Positions 47,230-58,465 of a stretch of DNA of 64,000 nucleotides are shown here, piece after piece. This stretch comes from Rhizobium grahamii CCGE 502 (GTDB lineage: Bacteria; Pseudomonadota; Alphaproteobacteria; Rhizobiales; Rhizobiaceae), in NCBI RefSeq assembly GCF_000298315.2, contig NZ_AEYE02000013.1, positions 1 through 64,000 of the forward strand. Direction: 5' to 3'. Within the stretch, counting starts at the first letter, position 1. Each line of letters opens with the position of its first letter. The translations under genes and the position numbers were made by a program. Below the pieces are notes generated by a model. It saw nothing but the letters and a program-made list of their open reading frames with translations, ran no database searches and was not told where the DNA came from.

Positions 47230-49563
47230 ATGCAAAATATATACACGCTAAAAGAGCGAGTATGCAGTTTGAAGCAAGCAACTCCCGATAAACGGGCCAA
47301 ATCGAAAACGAAGGTCAAAGCTGCAGCGTTTGACGGCAGCATGGCGCCGCAGAATGGTGCTGAACTTTCGGAGCGCGAGAGCCGCTGGAACTACGCTCTT
47401 GTGGGATCAGGCCTCGGCGTCTGGGATCACAACCTTCGTCTTGGCAAGCGCTATTACTCCGACACTTGGAAAGTCATGCGCGGCATGGCGCCCGATGAGG
47501 AAGCCGACGGCGACTATGATGCGTGGATCGAACTCATCCACCCGGACGATCGGGAATTCGTCGTAAAGGCCATCGATCGTCAGAATGCCGGCGATCCCAA
47601 CTACCAGATTTTCGAGTATCGAGAGCGGCACAGGGACGGTCATTGGATCTGGATTGAGTGCCGTGGCGCCTGTGTTGAATGGGACGAAAACGGTGCCCCT
47701 GCCCGGCTCGTCGGCACCGATACGGACATCACCGAGCGCAAGGAGGCGGAAGAGCGGCTCGCGCACGTGTCGCGGCGGCTTGACCTTGCCCTTGATATCT
47801 CCAACATCGGCGTCTTTGAGGCGGACATCGAAAACGGCACCGTCGATTGGGACGACCGCCTTCTGGCGATCTATGGCATTACCGACACTTCGCCGGCCGA
47901 CACTGGCAATGCCTGGGAGGCCTCGTTGCATGCCGACGACAGGGATCGCGTGCTGGCAACGATCAATGACAGCGTCACGAACAACACAGATTTCGAGCAC
48001 GAGTTCCGCATCATCAGACAGGACGGCATCGAGCGCGTCATTCGCGCAAAGGCTGCTTTCTTTTTCGACAGCGACGGACGCCGCAAGCTGATCGGTGCGA
48101 ATTGGGATGTTACTGCCGAAGTTCGGCTCAATAACGAGTTGCAGCGCGCCAAGGATCTGGCGGAAGCCCGCAACAAGGAACTCGAAAGCGCCAAGGAAGA
48201 CATCGAGCGTCTGGCGCTGCATGACTATCTCACAGAGCTACCCAATCGCCGATACCTAGACCGTATGCTGGACGAGCGTTCCACCGAATGTCGACGTACC
48301 GGCCTGACACTTGCAATCCTCCATATCGATCTCGATCGCTTCAAGCAGATCAACGACACGCTCGGTCACCGGGCCGGTGATGCGATGTTGAAACATGTTG
48401 CGCAGGTCTTGAAGAGAAACGTCCGCTCTACCGATTTCGTCGCTCGTATCGGCGGCGACGAATTCGTCGTCCTCTGCACGCTGGACGTCACCCCAAAGAA
48501 AATCTCCAATCTCGCTGAGCGCATTATTCGCGAACTGTGCAAGCCTATCCGCTACGAGGGTCACGATTGCCGTTTCGGCGCAAGCATCGGCATCGCGACG
48601 GATAGCGGCCCGGCACTCGACGCCAAGCAGCTTCTGCTGAATGCGGATATTGCACTCTACCGGGCCAAGAGCGGTGGGCGCAACCGGCACGAATTCTTCT
48701 CGACCGATGAGCGTCGACGCATTATCGCCAGCAAGCGCTTGGCGGATGAAATCCTGTTGGGCCTAGAACGCGGCGAGTTTGTTCCGTTTTACCAGCTGCA
48801 GTTCCATGCCCGAACGCTCGAAGTTGCTGGCGTCGAGACCCTGGCGCGCTGGCAGCATCGGGAGCACGGTTTGCTGGCGCCCGATCGCTTCCTCGCGATC
48901 GCCGAGGATCTGGATGTTGTCTCGACGATCGACGGTCTTATCCTCGAGCAGGCGCTGGCTGATCGCAAGCGGTGGGCGGATGAGGGCCTCCGCATCCCCA
49001 AGATCGCAGTCAACGTCTCGTCACGTCGCCTCGCAGATCCGAACCTCGCGAAGAAGCTTCGTGGCCTGAAGATCGAACCTCGGACGATTTCATTTGAACT
49101 GCTGGAATCGATCTCGCTGGACGACTGCGACGATGCTGTGATCGCCAACCTCCGGCACCTGCGCCGGCTCGGCATTGATATCGAGATCGATGACTTCGGC
49201 ACGGGCCACGCGTCGATCGTCAGCCTTTTGAAGCTGAGCCCCAAGACCTTGAAGATCGACCGCGAACTGATCCGCATGCTGCCGCATTCGGCAGAGCAGC
49301 GAAAACTGGTCCGTTCGATCATCGATATCGGCCGCTCGCTGAATATTCTGGTCACTGCCGAGGGCGTCGAGACGATGGATCACGTCCGCATTCTCTACGA
49401 CCTCGGCTGCGATATGCTTCAGGGCTATGCGCTGGCCCGTCCGATGCCCGCGATGCAGATAGCGCCTTTCGTACGGGCGGCGTCCTGGCGGGGCGTGGAA
49501 GGCCCTGCTAGGGGCCTCCAGCAGGATCTGCGCAAGTCGGTCAACGGCTCCGGCCAAAGATAA
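47230..49563 (+). CDS. PAS-PAS-GGDEF-EAL protein, cyclic-di-GMP turnover
   Basis: A 777-residue cytoplasmic signalling protein without membrane helices. Two PAS folds (about 50-170 and 175-300) are followed by a coiled linker, a GGDEF domain with an intact GGDEF at residues 408-412 and an EAL domain (about 505-755). The EAL motif itself reads ETL (536-538, VETLARWQ), while FELLES, DDFGTGHASI and TAEGVET are kept. It probably senses a ligand and makes and/or breaks cyclic di-GMP; which activity wins is unclear. The upstream region is AT-rich (47170-47229) with no strong ribosome site. Confidence 0.92.
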   Translation: MQNIYTLKERVCSLKQATPDKRAKSKTKVKAAAFDGSMAPQNGAELSERESRWNYALVGSGLGVWDHNLRLGKRYYSDTWKVMRGMAPDEEADGDYDAWIELIHPDDREFVVKAIDRQNAGDPNYQIFEYRERHRDGHWIWIECRGACVEWDENGAPARLVGTDTDITERKEAEERLAHVSRRLDLALDISNIGVFEADIENGTVDWDDRLLAIYGITDTSPADTGNAWEASLHADDRDRVLATINDSVTNNTDFEHEFRIIRQDGIERVIRAKAAFFFDSDGRRKLIGANWDVTAEVRLNNELQRAKDLAEARNKELESAKEDIERLALHDYLTELPNRRYLDRMLDERSTECRRTGLTLAILHIDLDRFKQINDTLGHRAGDAMLKHVAQVLKRNVRSTDFVARIGGDEFVVLCTLDVTPKKISNLAERIIRELCKPIRYEGHDCRFGASIGIATDSGPALDAKQLLLNADIALYRAKSGGRNRHEFFSTDERRRIIASKRLADEILLGLERGEFVPFYQLQFHARTLEVAGVETLARWQHREHGLLAPDRFLAIAEDLDVVSTIDGLILEQALADRKRWADEGLRIPKIAVNVSSRRLADPNLAKKLRGLKIEPRTISFELLESISLDDCDDAVIANLRHLRRLGIDIEIDDFGTGHASIVSLLKLSPKTLKIDRELIRMLPHSAEQRKLVRSIIDIGRSLNILVTAEGVETMDHVRILYDLGCDMLQGYALARPMPAMQIAPFVRAASWRGVEGPARGLQQDLRKSVNGSGQR

Positions 49564-49792
49564 AGGTCTGCATGACGGCCTCGATGGGGACGGCTCACGT
49601 TCCGTTGATCGCAAAAAACCTGTAAACTCTTTGCAGAAAGTCTTCGATTCTCTTAGCGGAACTCCGGCAATCCGGATTCCGGGGAAGGAGTGACAGGCGG
49701 ATTGTGAAACCCTCGCTTTTCCTTTAAGGGGACGCCACGAGATCGATCCACTCGCGCTATCCCAAGAGCGCCAACGATAGAGAACAATTGCA

Positions 49793-50557
49793 ATGAACCG
49801 TCGCCGCCGTATTTACGAGGGCAAGGCAAAGATTCTGTATGAGGGCCCGGAGCCGGGCACGCTGATCCAGTTCTTCAAAGACGATGCCACCGCCTTCAAC
49901 AAGAAAAAGCACGAAGTCATCGATGGCAAGGGCGTCCTGAACAACCGCATTTCGGAATACATCTTCAGCCATCTGAACAAGATCGGGATTCCGACACACT
50001 TTATTCGCCGTCTCAACATGCGCGAGCAGTTGATCCGCGAAGTGGAAATGATCCCGCTTGAGATCGTCGTCCGCAACGTTGCCGCCGGCTCGCTGTCGAA
50101 GCGCCTCGGCATCGAAGAAGGCGTAGTGCTGCCGCGCTCGATCATCGAGTTCTACTACAAGTCCGACGCGCTCGACGATCCAATGGTCTCTGAAGAGCAC
50201 ATTACGGCATTTGGCTGGGCCAACCCCGCCGAGCTCGATGACATTATGGCGCTCGCCATCCGCGTCAACGACTTCATGACCGGTCTCTTTCTCGGCGTCG
50301 GCATCCAGCTCGTCGATTTCAAGATCGAATGCGGCCGCCTGTATGAAGGCGACATGATGCGCATTATCCTGGCCGACGAGATCTCGCCGGACTCCTGCCG
50401 TCTTTGGGATATCGATACCCGCGAAAAGATGGACAAGGACCGCTTCCGCCGCGACATGGGTGGACTTCTCGAAGCCTATTCGGAAGTTGCGCGCCGCCTC
50501 GGCATCATCAACGAGAACGAACCTGTGCGTGGCACTGGTCCGGTGCTCGTGAAGTAA
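49793..50557 (+). CDS. purC: SAICAR synthetase
   Basis: The 254-residue PurC joins CAIR with aspartate, step 8 of purine synthesis. Signatures: [59 protein letters not shown] and [16 protein letters not shown]-like sequence. The ATG at 49793 has a modest GAGAAC site. The 229-bp gap before it should hold the promoter of the purC-purS-orf-purQ run and contains a 10-bp palindrome AATCCGGATT (49669-49678). Confidence 0.96.
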   Translation: MNRRRRIYEGKAKILYEGPEPGTLIQFFKDDATAFNKKKHEVIDGKGVLNNRISEYIFSHLNKIGIPTHFIRRLNMREQLIREVEMIPLEIVVRNVAAGSLSKRLGIEEGVVLPRSIIEFYYKSDALDDPMVSEEHITAFGWANPAELDDIMALAIRVNDFMTGLFLGVGIQLVDFKIECGRLYEGDMMRIILADEISPDSCRLWDIDTREKMDKDRFRRDMGGLLEAYSEVARRLGIINENEPVRGTGPVLVK

Positions 50558-50591
50558 GACTTTCAGGCTAAGCAAAGACAGGGACGATAAA

Positions 50592-50834
50592 GTGATCAAG
50601 GCTCGTGTAACCGTCACGCTGAAGAACGGCGTTCTCGATCCGCAGGGCAAGGCAATCGAGGGCGCCCTTGGCGCGCTCGGCTTCGATGGTGTGGGCCATG
50701 TTCGTCAGGGCAAGGTTTTTGACGTCGAACTCGAAGGCGCTGACAAGGCGAAAGCGGAGAGTGACCTCAAGGCAATGTGTGAAAAACTCCTCGCAAATAC
50801 GGTGATCGAGAACTATAATATTTCCGTCGACTAA
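50592..50834 (+). CDS. purS: FGAM synthase small subunit PurS
   Basis: An 80-residue protein starting with GTG: KARVTVTLKNGVLDPQGKAI, GFDGVGHVRQGKVFDVELEG and CEKLLANTVIENYNISVD are typical. PurS bridges PurQ and PurL in the three-part FGAM synthase, passing ammonia between them. It lies 34 bp after purC. Confidence 0.95.
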   Translation: MIKARVTVTLKNGVLDPQGKAIEGALGALGFDGVGHVRQGKVFDVELEGADKAKAESDLKAMCEKLLANTVIENYNISVD

Positions 50835-50855
50835 CCTAGTCGTGGAGCGCACTCG

Positions 50856-51101
50856 ATGGCTGAATTGACGCAAGAGCTCATGCTTGAGTTGTTGACGAAA
50901 ATGCACGAGCACATCGATACGCTGGATGCATCACTTGACGAAATCCGGAGCGAAATGCACTGCATGCGCGACACGATGACCTCGATGCAGCAGGAAATAC
51001 ATAGTATTTACGGCGTCCTCGGCCGGCATGAAGGCCGGCTGGAGCGAATTGAAAAGCGTCTCGTCCTTCGAGAACTTGCAGAAGCACAAACAAGGTTTTA
51101 G
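50856..51101 (+). CDS. Small coiled-coil protein encoded between purS and purQ
   Basis: An 81-residue protein with a heptad-like pattern from end to end: [40 protein letters not shown], then [20 protein letters not shown]. It is almost surely a helical oligomer. Its place 21 bp after purS and 8 bp before purQ suggests co-expression with FGAM synthase, but I know of no role in it. Two Met-rich stretches and a single Cys are notable. Confidence 0.8.
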   Translation: MAELTQELMLELLTKMHEHIDTLDASLDEIRSEMHCMRDTMTSMQQEIHSIYGVLGRHEGRLERIEKRLVLRELAEAQTRF

Positions 51102-51109
51102 TCGCACTC

Positions 51110-51781
51110 ATGAAATCAGCCGTCGTTCAACTTCCGGGTCTCAATCGCGATCGCGACATGATCGCTGCACTGACGAAAATCTCCGGTCACGCGCCGGTGA
51201 CCATCTGGCAAACCGAGACGGACATTCCAGACGTCGACCTGATCGTCATCCCTGGCGGCTTTTCCTATGGCGACTACCTACGTTGCGGTGCCATCGCTGC
51301 GCGCATGCCGGTCATGCAGGCGATCATCGAAAAGGCAAACAAGGGCGTCAAGGTTCTCGGCGTCTGCAACGGCTTCCAGATCCTTCTCGAGGCCGGTCTG
51401 CTTCCCGGCGCGCTGATGCGTAATGCCTCACTCAAGTTCGTCTGCCGTGAGATCAAGCTCGAAGTTGTCAACGCAGACACCGATTTCACCCGCGCCTATT
51501 CCAAGGGCCAGATCATTCGTAGCCCAGTCGCCCATCACGACGGCAACTACTTCGCCGACGCCGAGACCCTGGCGAGGATCGAAGGCAGCGGCCAGGTCGT
51601 TTTCCGCTATGCGGAAGGCACCAATCCGAACGGCTCCCTCAACGATATTGCCGCCGTCATGAACGACAAGGGCAACATCCTCGGCATGATGCCGCACCCG
51701 GAAAACCTCATCGAAGCAGCACATGGCGGTTCCGACGGCCGTGGTTTGTTCGCTTCTGCTCTCGAGGTAATCGCTGCTTAA
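51110..51781 (+). CDS. purQ: FGAM synthase glutaminase subunit PurQ
   Basis: A 223-residue class I glutamine amidotransferase that feeds ammonia to PurL. Seen: [37 protein letters not shown], the nucleophile Cys at residue 86 in [20 protein letters not shown], and the His-Glu pair in [11 protein letters not shown]. It works with PurS and PurL; purL is 2.7 kb further on, separated by three unrelated genes. Confidence 0.97.
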   Translation: MKSAVVQLPGLNRDRDMIAALTKISGHAPVTIWQTETDIPDVDLIVIPGGFSYGDYLRCGAIAARMPVMQAIIEKANKGVKVLGVCNGFQILLEAGLLPGALMRNASLKFVCREIKLEVVNADTDFTRAYSKGQIIRSPVAHHDGNYFADAETLARIEGSGQVVFRYAEGTNPNGSLNDIAAVMNDKGNILGMMPHPENLIEAAHGGSDGRGLFASALEVIAA

Positions 51782-51827
51782 CTTTCGGCACGTATGAGGC
51801 CATTCATCCGGTCATTGGAGCAAGTTG

Positions 51828-52226
51828 ATGCGCCCTCGCCTTACGACGACACGTGTTTTCGCGATTGCCGCAACGGCGGCGCTGCTCGCGTCCTGCCAGT
51901 CGAATACGCCGGCGAAGGGTCCTGATCGCAGCGCGCTGTCCACCATGGAGCGCGTCGCTCTCGGTGCGAATTCCTGCTGGTTCAAATCCGGCGACGCGGC
52001 CTTTGCCGCATACAGGCTGGCGCCGGAATTGAATTCCTTCTCCGGTCGTCCTCGCATTCTCGTCGTGCACAAGGGGAGCCCCGAGAGTCGCCCGTTGCTC
52101 GTCGTTCAAGCGGAAGGCAATCCCTCAAAGCTCGATGCCTTTGGTCCGATGATGCAAAGCGCCACCGGACCGCGCATTGTCAACGATGTCACCCGCTGGG
52201 CTTCGGGCAACAAGGCCTGCGGCTGA
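51828..52226 (+). CDS. Small putative lipoprotein
   Basis: A 132-residue protein with signal TTTRVFAIAATAALLASCQS; the lipobox LASC ends in the Cys likely to be lipidated. The mature part has GANSCWFKSGDAAFAAYRLA and RILVVHKGSPESRPLLVVQA, with Cys residues that could pair (CWF and the final ACG). No known function. GGAG lies 7 nt before the ATG. Its stop ends at 52226, directly against the convergent DUF1127 stop at 52227. Confidence 0.78.
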   Translation: MRPRLTTTRVFAIAATAALLASCQSNTPAKGPDRSALSTMERVALGANSCWFKSGDAAFAAYRLAPELNSFSGRPRILVVHKGSPESRPLLVVQAEGNPSKLDAFGPMMQSATGPRIVNDVTRWASGNKACG

Positions 52227-52484
52227 TCAGTCCCAGAAGAACGACTTGCCGGCTTCCTTGCGCGCATCCTCACGCGTGACGCCAATATCCAACAGCTCGT
52301 CATCCGTCAGATCGAGCAGAGCCCTACGGCTCTGCCGTTTCTCATGCCGATATAAGAGCCATCGCCATGCGGATTGAAGCACTGCCCGGGCAAATGGCAA
52401 CTCTCGCGAAACACGGCATTGAATCGATTGCACCCCGGAAAGTAGAGATGCAATCCGGGTCTCGCTTTCTGGAACGACAGACAT
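52227..52484 (-). CDS. DUF1127 protein
   Basis: An 85-residue protein with the C-terminal DUF1127 block RRALLDLTDDELLDIGVTRE and a final KSFFWD. DUF1127 proteins are abundant in rhizobia; some small ones affect RNA turnover and phosphate or stress responses in related species, but this one is untested. The ATG at 52484 follows GGAG at a good spacing. It is divergent from the MocR-type regulator gene with 75 bp between the starts. Confidence 0.82.
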   Translation of the reverse strand: MSVVPESETRIASLLSGVQSIQCRVSRELPFARAVLQSAWRWLLYRHEKRQSRRALLDLTDDELLDIGVTREDARKEAGKSFFWD

Positions 52485-52539
52485 ATCATTCTCCAAATGA
52501 ATTGTATCTGTTGTGCAGATAATGTTGACGCATGGAGGG

Positions 52540-52570
52540 TGACAATATAGAGAATTGTCATGATGACAAA
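52540..52570 (+). promoter_or_regulatory. Operator-like array over the MocR start
   Basis: Three alternating half-sites: TGACAAT (52540-52546), ATTGTCA (52554-52560) and TGACAAA (52564-52570). The first two form a perfect 7-bp inverted repeat, the last two another, and the outer two are direct repeats 24 bp apart. MocR regulators usually bind spaced direct repeats in their own promoter, so autoregulation is likely. The array covers the proposed ATG at 52560. Confidence 0.6.
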
Positions 52571-53981
52571 TTGGCTCCCAGATGTTTCGCGCGGCTCCGG
52601 CCCGGTTTACCTCCGGATCGCGGACAGCATTGAATCAGCCATAGCCAGTGGCACCTTGGCTGCTGGCAGCAAATTGCCGCCGCAACGGAACCTCGCCTAT
52701 GATATCGGCGTAACAATTGGGACAATCGGCCGAGCCTATGCGCTCGTGCACGAGCGCGGTCTCGTCGCCGGAGAAGTTGGGCGCGGGACTTACGTGCTCG
52801 ATCGCGCCGAGACAGCACCCGGGAATCAACCGGACCCGCTAACGGTTGCGCTCGGCGGAACACGCCCGATCGATGCGCCCGCCGGCAAGATACGTTTCGA
52901 CACCACGGCCGCGCCGGATCTTGGCCAGGGCAAGATCATCGGCAGTGTTCTTGCCGCGATCGGCGAGGAGCAGCTCTCCGAGATTTCGTCCTATTCGCGT
53001 GTGTTTCCCAAGAACTGGTACGCGGCCGGCCGGCGTTGGCTCGCCAGAAACGATTGGATGCCGGAGACGGAAAACATCGTCCCTACCCTTGGAGCCCACG
53101 CGGCTGCTGTCGCCGTCATCTCAGCCGTGTCGTCGCCCGGTGACAAGATCGTCTTCGAAGAGTTGAGCTATACGCAGGTGAGCCGCAGCGCACGTATTCT
53201 CGGCCGCCGCACGATCACCGTCGAGTCCGACGAAAATGGCGTGATTCCTGATGACTTCGAGCGCCTGTGCCTTCAGCAGCACCCAAAGCTCGCATTCCTC
53301 ATGCCGACCGCGCACAATCCCACCCTGGCGACGATGCCACACGAGCGCCGGGCACGCGTCGCCGAGATAGCACGCCGCCACGGTGTCTGGCTAATCGAAG
53401 ACGATCTCTACGGCGGTATGACTGGCGACGAAAACCCCTTGCTTGCGTCGCTCGCACCCGATCGCACGTTCCTGATCAGTGGCCTTTCGAAATCGGTGGC
53501 TGCCGGCGTGCGAGGCGGCTGGGTCGCCTGCCCGCCGCATTTTGCTCAGCGGATCAAGGTGACACACAAGATGATCACCGGCGGACTGCCATTCATTCTG
53601 GCCGAGGCTTGCGCGCGTCTCGTCGAGAGCGGTCAGGCACACGAAATCCGTAAGGCCAGCACAGTGGAACTCGCCGTCCGTGAGCGCCTCGCACGGGAGC
53701 AGTTGCAAGGATACGACTTCGTATCGCATCCACATGTCCCCTTCCTGTGGCTGAAGCTGCCGGATCCCTGGCTGTCGGGAACGTTCAAGAACGCTGCTTA
53801 CGGAGAGGGCGTGCTGATCGACGACGAGGACGAATTCAAGGCTGCGCGAGCCGAGAAAGTCTATCATCGCGTTCGAGTAGGCTTCTCCTCGCCCCGGAAC
53901 CGCGACGATTTGGTTGCGGGCCTCACGACATTGCGACGCCTGCTAGAAAGCGGTGGCGCGGGTTATGACGGTGAGATCTGA
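52560..53981 (+). CDS. MocR-type regulator (GntR helix-turn-helix plus aminotransferase-like domain)
   Basis: A 473-residue fusion. Residues 10-80 are a GntR winged helix (PVYLRIADSIESAIASGTLA, LPPQRNLAYDIGVTIGTIGR, GRGTYVLDR). From about 110 a class I aminotransferase fold follows, with TLGAHAAAVAVISAVSSPGD, PTAHNPTLATMPHERRA, IEDDLYGGM, and the PLP Lys at 311 in FLISGLSKSVAAGVRGGWV. Such proteins sense PLP or an amino compound and control a nearby gene. No vitamin B6 or amino-acid gene is adjacent; the divergent DUF1127 gene and itself are the likely targets. Two adjacent ATGs (52560, 52563) are possible. Confidence 0.88.
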   Translation: MMTNWLPDVSRGSGPVYLRIADSIESAIASGTLAAGSKLPPQRNLAYDIGVTIGTIGRAYALVHERGLVAGEVGRGTYVLDRAETAPGNQPDPLTVALGGTRPIDAPAGKIRFDTTAAPDLGQGKIIGSVLAAIGEEQLSEISSYSRVFPKNWYAAGRRWLARNDWMPETENIVPTLGAHAAAVAVISAVSSPGDKIVFEELSYTQVSRSARILGRRTITVESDENGVIPDDFERLCLQQHPKLAFLMPTAHNPTLATMPHERRARVAEIARRHGVWLIEDDLYGGMTGDENPLLASLAPDRTFLISGLSKSVAAGVRGGWVACPPHFAQRIKVTHKMITGGLPFILAEACARLVESGQAHEIRKASTVELAVRERLAREQLQGYDFVSHPHVPFLWLKLPDPWLSGTFKNAAYGEGVLIDDEDEFKAARAEKVYHRVRVGFSSPRNRDDLVAGLTTLRRLLESGGAGYDGEI

Positions 53982-54098
53982 GACTGCGCTAGATTGGCCG
54001 CACGTCCGAAGTAAAAGGCCCCAGCCCCTCTCAAACTCGCTTTACCAAGCCCCGATCGATGCTACGAATTCAGCCGGATCCTGACGCTAGTCGGATGA

Positions 54099-54395
54099 GG
54101 GAATCTGAATGGCGATCGAATTTCTGAAAGTTGTAGGGCGTTCGTCAGTAGCGTTTTTTGTGGCGGCCACGGCGGCTTCGGCGGCGTCTGGCACGATGGG
54201 GAGCTCGAAGGCAACACGGATGGCCCGAACCTCGGCTGTCGATTCCTCTTTCGGGAATCCCTGGATGCCGGCTAGCGCTTCGACCAACACTGGGACGTGG
54301 TCGCCCAGGTTGCCCATTCGTCCCACGCCAATCTCTGCGATGGGCCGAACAACGGCATGACGCGCGCCGGTATTCAGGTCGGCTACAAGTTCTAA
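54099..54395 (+). pseudogene. Remnant of a PagL-like lipid A 3-O-deacylase (acyloxyacyl hydrolase)
   Basis: One frame from 54099 to 54395 reads, from about 54162, GGHGGFGGVWHDGELEG, then PNLGCRFLFRESLDAG, then a TAG stop (54273-54275), then RFDQHWDVVAQVAHSSHANL and NNGMTRAGIQVGYKF before TAA. The His-Ser pair in AHSSHANLCDG and the aromatic C-terminus are those of rhizobial PagL-type outer-membrane lipid A deacylases. The N-terminal signal and first half of the barrel are absent and a stop interrupts the rest, so it is a decayed 3' fragment. A terminator still follows it. The match is from memory of the family. Confidence 0.7.
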
Positions 54396-54420
54396 GCTAC
54401 CATGATAGTTACCATTCGGT

Positions 54421-56755
<2,335 letters not shown>

Positions 56756-56774
56756 TGCGCAAGGAGTAACGATC

Positions 56775-57008
56775 ATGCCTATGAAACCCGGTGATATCGA
56801 AGACATGATCAAGGCCGGAATTCCCGGCGCCAAGGTCACAATCCGCGATCTCGCCGGCGACGGCGATCACTACGCGGCTGAAGTCGTCGCGGAAGCCTTT
56901 CGCGGCAAGAGCCGTGTGCAGCAGCACCAGATGGTCTACGAGGCTCTCAAGGGAAACATGGGCGGCATATTGCACGCTCTGGCCCTGCAGACATCGGCGC
57001 CTGATTGA
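56775..57008 (+). CDS. BolA family protein (IbaG/BolA2-like)
   Basis: A 77-residue BolA domain: PMKPGDIEDMIKAGIPGAKV, HYAAEVVAEAFRGKSRVQQH and MVYEALKGNMGGILHALALQ. The HYAAEVV region and the conserved His in VQQHQMVY fit binding to a CGFS glutaredoxin with a shared [2Fe-2S] cluster; grxD lies 1.5 kb downstream. An AAGGAG site is 8 nt before the ATG at 56775, and it is 19 bp after purL. Confidence 0.92.
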   Translation: MPMKPGDIEDMIKAGIPGAKVTIRDLAGDGDHYAAEVVAEAFRGKSRVQQHQMVYEALKGNMGGILHALALQTSAPD

Positions 57009-57017
57009 TGTCGAACG

Positions 57018-57048
57018 CAAAATGCCCGGTTAGAAGCCGGGCATTTTG
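57018..57048. terminator. Bidirectional terminator between bolA and the convergent membrane hydrolase
   Basis: A perfect 12-bp stem, CAAAATGCCCGG (57018-57029) and CCGGGCATTTTG (57037-57048), with a 7-nt loop. T runs in the stem arms give a U tail on each strand. The TAA stop of the minus-strand gene (57030-57032) lies in the loop. Confidence 0.85.
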
Positions 57049-58181
57049 CTGTAGCCAGCCTCGGCAAGCATGGATGCCGAGCGCGGGCCGGCCGTCAGCA
57101 GCGTGAAATCAAACGGCGCCCGCAGATCCGGCCCCAGGACATACTGTCGGTGCACGCGCAGAAAGTCCTTCTTGATCTTGCGATAATGTTCGGCCGTCAG
57201 CATTTGCTTGACGCGGATGTACACCACCTTGGCCGGGCGTAGATCGCCATGTCCGCAAACGGCCACGACCGGCACCTTGTAGAAGTGAATTGCATCCGTC
57301 AGGCACTGGACGTCGAGCCAATGGACGTTCTCGCAGCCGGCGATCAAGCCCACGCGTGACCGCAACAATTTCGCCGGACGCAACAGCGCGCATTGCAGAA
57401 GCGCCGACCCGAGCGTTGCAAACACCACTCTCTTATCGCCGAAGACATCTGGTTGCTCCTCGATAAGGCGTCCGATCACATGCGCGGCAACGCTCGAACC
57501 CATGCTGTGAGACGAGATCACGTATTCATCCGCCGGTTCCGACAAAGCGGCACGAGCTGCCACAGCACAGCGATCGAGCCATTCATTGAATTCCGAACGG
57601 CTCATGCGAGCGAGCGCCACCGCCATGCGCCAGTCCGCGAAGAGATGCAATGTGTAGAAGCGTTCAGCAAAGGGCAGGAACGCGAAGATGAAGAAGGACG
57701 ACGCCAACCCTACGCTCCAGAAGAGATGAGGGGCCGGCAATTCCATTCCAACCGGGATGACGGCGATCGTTGCGCTTAGCGAGAAGCCGAGGATCATCAT
57801 CAGAAACGGGAAGATGAAGAACAGTCCAAATCGCCATGCATGCCTGAAATAGCCGGCCATCCCGCCGTAACCGATAACCTGCACAGCGGCCCAAAAGCCC
57901 GCGAGAATTTGCCACGCCCGGCTGTCGGCTCCAAGCCGCTCCACGAGAGCATTGTGATCAAAGACATGAATATGGCTGTTGGTTTCCCAACCATCCGCAA
58001 TCGACGTCACCTTGAAACTTGTCGAATCCGACATGCATTTGGGCCCGCCGATGGTCACTCCAAAGTCCCAGACGGCCATGCTTTGCTTTGCGGATCGTTC
58101 GTAGCGCGCCCTGTGAGCGCGCGCATCAAGTGGCTCGAACCCCGGAAAATGGAGAACCACCCTCTTCGAAATCAATGTCAT
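57030..58181 (-). CDS. Membrane-bound alpha/beta-hydrolase-like protein of unknown function
   Basis: A 383-residue protein. The N-terminal part VVLHFPGFEPLDARAHRARY resembles the start of a hydrolase core; two or three membrane helices follow at about 125-210 (WRFGLFFIFPFLMMILGFSL, APHLFWSVGLASSFFIFAFL). A nucleophile-elbow-like YVISSHSMGSSVAAHVIGRL appears at about 245-265, and a DAIHFYKVPVVAVCGHGDLR block later. It may be a lipase-like inner-membrane enzyme. I took ATG 58181; the open frame upstream is not conserved-looking. Confidence 0.75.
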   Translation of the reverse strand: MTLISKRVVLHFPGFEPLDARAHRARYERSAKQSMAVWDFGVTIGGPKCMSDSTSFKVTSIADGWETNSHIHVFDHNALVERLGADSRAWQILAGFWAAVQVIGYGGMAGYFRHAWRFGLFFIFPFLMMILGFSLSATIAVIPVGMELPAPHLFWSVGLASSFFIFAFLPFAERFYTLHLFADWRMAVALARMSRSEFNEWLDRCAVAARAALSEPADEYVISSHSMGSSVAAHVIGRLIEEQPDVFGDKRVVFATLGSALLQCALLRPAKLLRSRVGLIAGCENVHWLDVQCLTDAIHFYKVPVVAVCGHGDLRPAKVVYIRVKQMLTAEHYRKIKKDFLRVHRQYVLGPDLRAPFDFTLLTAGPRSASMLAEAGYSKMPGF

Positions 58182-58465
58182 TATTTTCTTTCGTTGCCGC
58201 GCACGCGGCTGATAATTGCTGCGACGCATTCCGCGACAATTGTGGCGAAATCCGGGTAAGTTGCCCCGAGACCGGTCGCGCCGAATGCCTTCTCGCGTCG
58301 GCTCAGCAACCGGCGTAACGCAAGCGCAACAATCCGCCTCCCGCAAACCGATAGGGTGCTCTTTTTTTGCCGGCGCCTGCTGGAATTCGCGCGATCACAT
58401 GCTATCTAAGCTTAACGATTGAAACGGCGGGCCTTTAACTCGCCTGTGGAAAGGATTAGGTCCCT

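Noticed and set aside
49564-49792. Small RNA or leader peptide before purC
   Set aside because: There is a 10-bp palindrome and a tiny frame after AAGGAG, but no stable hairpin with a T run and no peptide rich in a regulatory amino acid.
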